A stretch of DNA of 64,000 nucleotides from SVTX01 sp045538195 (GTDB lineage: Bacteria; Bacillota; Clostridia; Oscillospirales; CAG-272), in assembly GCA_045538195.1 (NCBI GenBank), contig JAZSRA010000013.1:31167-95166 (forward strand), in the 5' to 3' direction. The position numbers and the translations under genes are program-made. Below the pieces are notes generated by a model that did not search any database, was not told the origin of the DNA, and saw nothing but the letters and a program-made list of their open reading frames with translations. This document shows, piece by piece, positions 61,726-64,000 of this stretch (its first letter is position 1; the number at the start of each line of letters is the position of its first letter).

Positions 61726-61861
61726 ATGCAATAGGTGGTAGAGGTGGGCAATTCAGCTTATGTCAGCAGATATTAGGGAGATATGCGGCGCTATATTACA
61801 TAATTTGAGAAATTTACAAAAATTACCGTCCTGATGCTAAGTTTATAACGTAATTATAATT

Positions 61862-62737
61862 CTATTTTTTGCTGATCTTTTTCGATTGTTCTCCGACGCT
61901 TTTAGGCTGATAGTTAAGCTCGTTTACCGCGATGACCGTAACAAATGCCTTGGGGTCGGTCTTTTTAATATGATCCATCAAGAGCCTGTATTCGTTCTTG
62001 TCCACGATCACCACAGCCTCGCGGCGCACAACCTTGTCGTACGCGCCTATGTTCTCATAAAGCGTAGCGCCGCTGTGCAGGTCGTGAAGTACAAAATCAA
62101 CTATCTCGTCAAGCTGCTGAGATATAATGCAAACTCGACGCTTGATGTTGAGTCCGAAAATGAACTTATCCACGATCATTCCGCTGAAATACGTGCCAAG
62201 CACACTGATAACAACGGTCTTTGTGTCGGTGTAAAAGATCGACGTCAAAGCTACCGCAATTCCCGATATTGATACCGCGGTGCCAAGTCCGATCTTAAAA
62301 TATTTGCTCATTATCTTTGCGACGATGTCAAGTCCGCCCGATGACGCGTTGAACGAAAAGAGTATCGCCATTGCAATACCGACTACAAGTATGTAGCAAA
62401 CGGTATCCAGAAGCGGATCGCTCGTCAACGATTTGAAATTTGGAAACGCAAACTCGAACACTCCAATCGAAACGGGTACGATTATCGACGTATAGATCGT
62501 CTTTGCGCCAAACTCACGTCCTATCAAAAGAAATCCGAGGATTAGCATTATGACGTTAAATATCAGCGAAAAAACCGATATTGGAATCTGCGGAATAAAA
62601 TGATGCAAAAACATAGCGACCGCCGAGCCGCTTCCGATAGCGATATTCAACGGAAGCATAAAGAAATAGATCGCCGCAGCCGCCAACACAGCGCCAAAGG
62701 TTATAATAGAGTATTCCTTTAGAACTCTTTTGAACAT
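61862..62737 (-). CDS. YitT-family membrane protein
   Basis: The start is set at ATG 62737 (MFKRVLKEYSI), with GAGG upstream. The 291 residues have five N-terminal hydrophobic helices (GSGSAVAMFLHHFIP, NASSGGLDIVAKIM) and a C-terminal DUF2179 domain (VCIISQQLDEIVDFVLHDLHSGATLYENIGAY). Function unknown; the family is widespread in Firmicutes. Confidence 0.9.
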   Translation of the reverse strand: MFKRVLKEYSIITFGAVLAAAAIYFFMLPLNIAIGSGSAVAMFLHHFIPQIPISVFSLIFNVIMLILGFLLIGREFGAKTIYTSIIVPVSIGVFEFAFPNFKSLTSDPLLDTVCYILVVGIAMAILFSFNASSGGLDIVAKIMSKYFKIGLGTAVSISGIAVALTSIFYTDTKTVVISVLGTYFSGMIVDKFIFGLNIKRRVCIISQQLDEIVDFVLHDLHSGATLYENIGAYDKVVRREAVVIVDKNEYRLLMDHIKKTDPKAFVTVIAVNELNYQPKSVGEQSKKISKK

Positions 62738-62935
62738 ATATTTTTCCTCACACAATTATTAGACAAAACAATTATAGCACACTTTAAAGTTTTTTTCAAT
62801 AGTTAAAATAACATAGTATACTAATTTGCAGTTGTGAGGAAACGGCATGAACCTAACGTCATCGCGCGAGCAAGCTTAACAGTAATCATATTCCCGTCGA
62901 GAAATACAGCAGAAGAATATCAAATTAAAAAAATT

Positions 62936-63688
62936 TCAGATATACGGTGTCCACAAATCACGGTCGCTTGCATAATCCTTAATTTCTTTATACATACTAT
63001 TAATTTCAATATTATCACCAGCAAAACAGCAAAGCATTGAATGAGAAGTCTCTAACAGCTCAATAAAATAGTTATACATTCCTTCGAATTTTTGTTTACC
63101 TTCATAGCCGTGATAGATGAGTGCGGATTTAGACTGATATATTTCAGGCATCTCATTTGCAATTTCAATTATTCTATCGTTATCAATCCCATTGTACGCA
63201 TAACATAAAAGCGTCATAGCATCATATTTTTCGTGTAACTCATCAGAATTTGCATAAATTCGCTCACAATAATCAATTATTCTATTTTGCCAACCAAGCG
63301 TCTTAAACTCAGGATACATTGTGCCCGAACTATAAGTATATGCAAGATTAAGCATCAACCCGTACGAATAAGGGAAACGCTCCAGAGCATCTTCAAGAGT
63401 AGCTACGCGAGCAAAGAAATCATTGCTTGAAACAACATCTTGATTGTATTTCTCCTTCAAAAGCTCGCCTAATATTTCCTTTTCTGTTTTTTCAGAATCT
63501 TTAAGAAGAGCATCACATGATACTTGTAAATACTCTGCCAAAGCAGGAATCAATGCAATATCAGGATATGAGGATTCTGTTTCCCACTTTGAAACCGCCT
63601 GATGCGACACATTTAATTTTTCAGCCAAATGACTTTGTGTGACACCCATTTTCTCACGAAAATATTTAATTTTTCTGCCTATCTTCAT
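62936..63688 (-). CDS. XRE-family transcriptional regulator with helical C-terminal domain
   Basis: The start is set at ATG 63688 (MKIGRKIKYFREKMG), with GGGAGG upstream. Residues 3-65 form the helix-turn-helix (VTQSHLAEKLNVSHQAVSKWETESSYPDI). The 180-residue C-terminus is helical, with TPR-like character (LMLNLAYTYSSGTMYPEFKTLGWQNRIIDYCERIYANSDE). Such C-terminal domains may bind a peptide or ligand. The AT content is higher than in its neighbours. Confidence 0.88.
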   Translation of the reverse strand: MKIGRKIKYFREKMGVTQSHLAEKLNVSHQAVSKWETESSYPDIALIPALAEYLQVSCDALLKDSEKTEKEILGELLKEKYNQDVVSSNDFFARVATLEDALERFPYSYGLMLNLAYTYSSGTMYPEFKTLGWQNRIIDYCERIYANSDELHEKYDAMTLLCYAYNGIDNDRIIEIANEMPEIYQSKSALIYHGYEGKQKFEGMYNYFIELLETSHSMLCCFAGDNIEINSMYKEIKDYASDRDLWTPYI

Positions 63689-63727
63689 ATTTAAATTCCT
63701 CCCATTATAGATTGTTCTCATATTTAT

Positions 63728-63756
63728 ATTATACAGCAATTAAATTTAAAAATCAA
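63728..63756 (-). promoter_or_regulatory. Promoter of the XRE regulator
   Basis: Minus strand: TTGATT (63756..63751), a 17-base spacer and TATAAT (63733..63728). Confidence 0.8.
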
Positions 63757-64000
63757 CAAACTGCTATTTGACTTAATGTACACCAACAGTTGATTATCAC
63801 GTCATCAAATGATATAAAATGAAAGCGATGCAGTGAGAACGATGACCATGAAGGTTTCAAAAATAAACAAAAAAGCCATTTAGATCGTGTGGTTCGCCGT
63901 AAGGTGACGTTTTGCGTTAGCAAAACTCGATAAGTGAGCCGTTCACGGCGAACGTGAGACTCAGAACCCGGGTTGCGACAGCAACAGGTTTGCGAAGCAA
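63757..64000. other. Palindrome-rich right end of the window
   Basis: No gene is seen. It contains GTTTTGC-GTTA-GCAAAAC near 63,923-63,940, an outer GTTCGCCGT/ACGGCGAAC dyad and AACCCGGGTT. It shares AACGTCACCTNACGGCG (minus strand) with 24,143-24,162. It may be one end of another dispersed repeat. Confidence 0.5.

Noticed and set aside
1..64000. tRNA, rRNA or prophage structural genes
   Set aside because: None was seen. The polymerase-like gene has no phage gene near it, and all long intergenic regions were read for tRNA-like folds without success.

Overview
The window is bacterial, probably from a spore-forming anaerobic member of class Clostridia. Evidence: an alpha/beta-type small acid-soluble spore protein gene, a class III fructose-bisphosphatase, tandem tilS-hpt-ftsH, rimP-nusA-ylxR-ylxQ-infB and yybS-gdpP-rplI-dnaB gene orders, AGGAGG-type ribosome binding sites before nearly every start, and TTGAMA-17-TATAAT promoters. 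No rRNA or tRNA gene was recognised. The genus cannot be told from the sequence alone.

Bases 1 to about 14,600 are accessory DNA, best read as one end of a mobilizable or conjugative element moved by a large serine recombinase whose first codons lie at the left edge. It carries a MOBP-like relaxase fused to Sel1 repeats (with a second, membrane-anchored protein overprinted in another frame), a MobC-like relaxosome protein, a DUF927-like ATPase and, divergent from that, a 1023-residue protein with the DYDGD signature and surrounding motifs of the two-barrel RNA polymerases (eukaryotic QDE-1/RDR and phage YonO). A partner gene is translationally coupled to it. The 384-bp region between the ATPase and polymerase genes holds a 26-bp direct repeat, an attenuator-like terminator and a consensus promoter. 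To the right is an AT-rich cargo block: promoter, structured leader with terminator, 35-residue small ORF, a large secreted DNRLRE/ricin-lectin protein with a possible cysteine-peptidase C-terminus, and a small membrane protein that could be its immunity partner. A YefM/ParE-type toxin-antitoxin pair and TnpV follow. A spore-protein gene whose 3' end looks replaced marks the probable junction with the chromosome.

From about 14.6 kb onward the content is ordinary chromosome: apbE/NusG-II/Gx-transporter operon, fbp, a glycosyltransferase-acyltransferase operon, a PqqD/S26-peptidase pair, pepF, two tandem ABC transporter pairs, asnA, an HprK-like kinase, two Thr/Glu-rich surface proteins, feoAB, the infB operon, the gdpP-rplI-dnaB operon, tilS-hpt-ftsH, DNA repair, MATE efflux, a LysM/CAP protein, YitT and an XRE regulator. 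Points of note are an in-frame amber codon exactly at the Walker A lysine of ftsH, a dispersed intergenic repeat of about 200 bp present in opposite orientations at 23.9 and 54.8 kb, and several small ORFs with strong ribosome binding sites.
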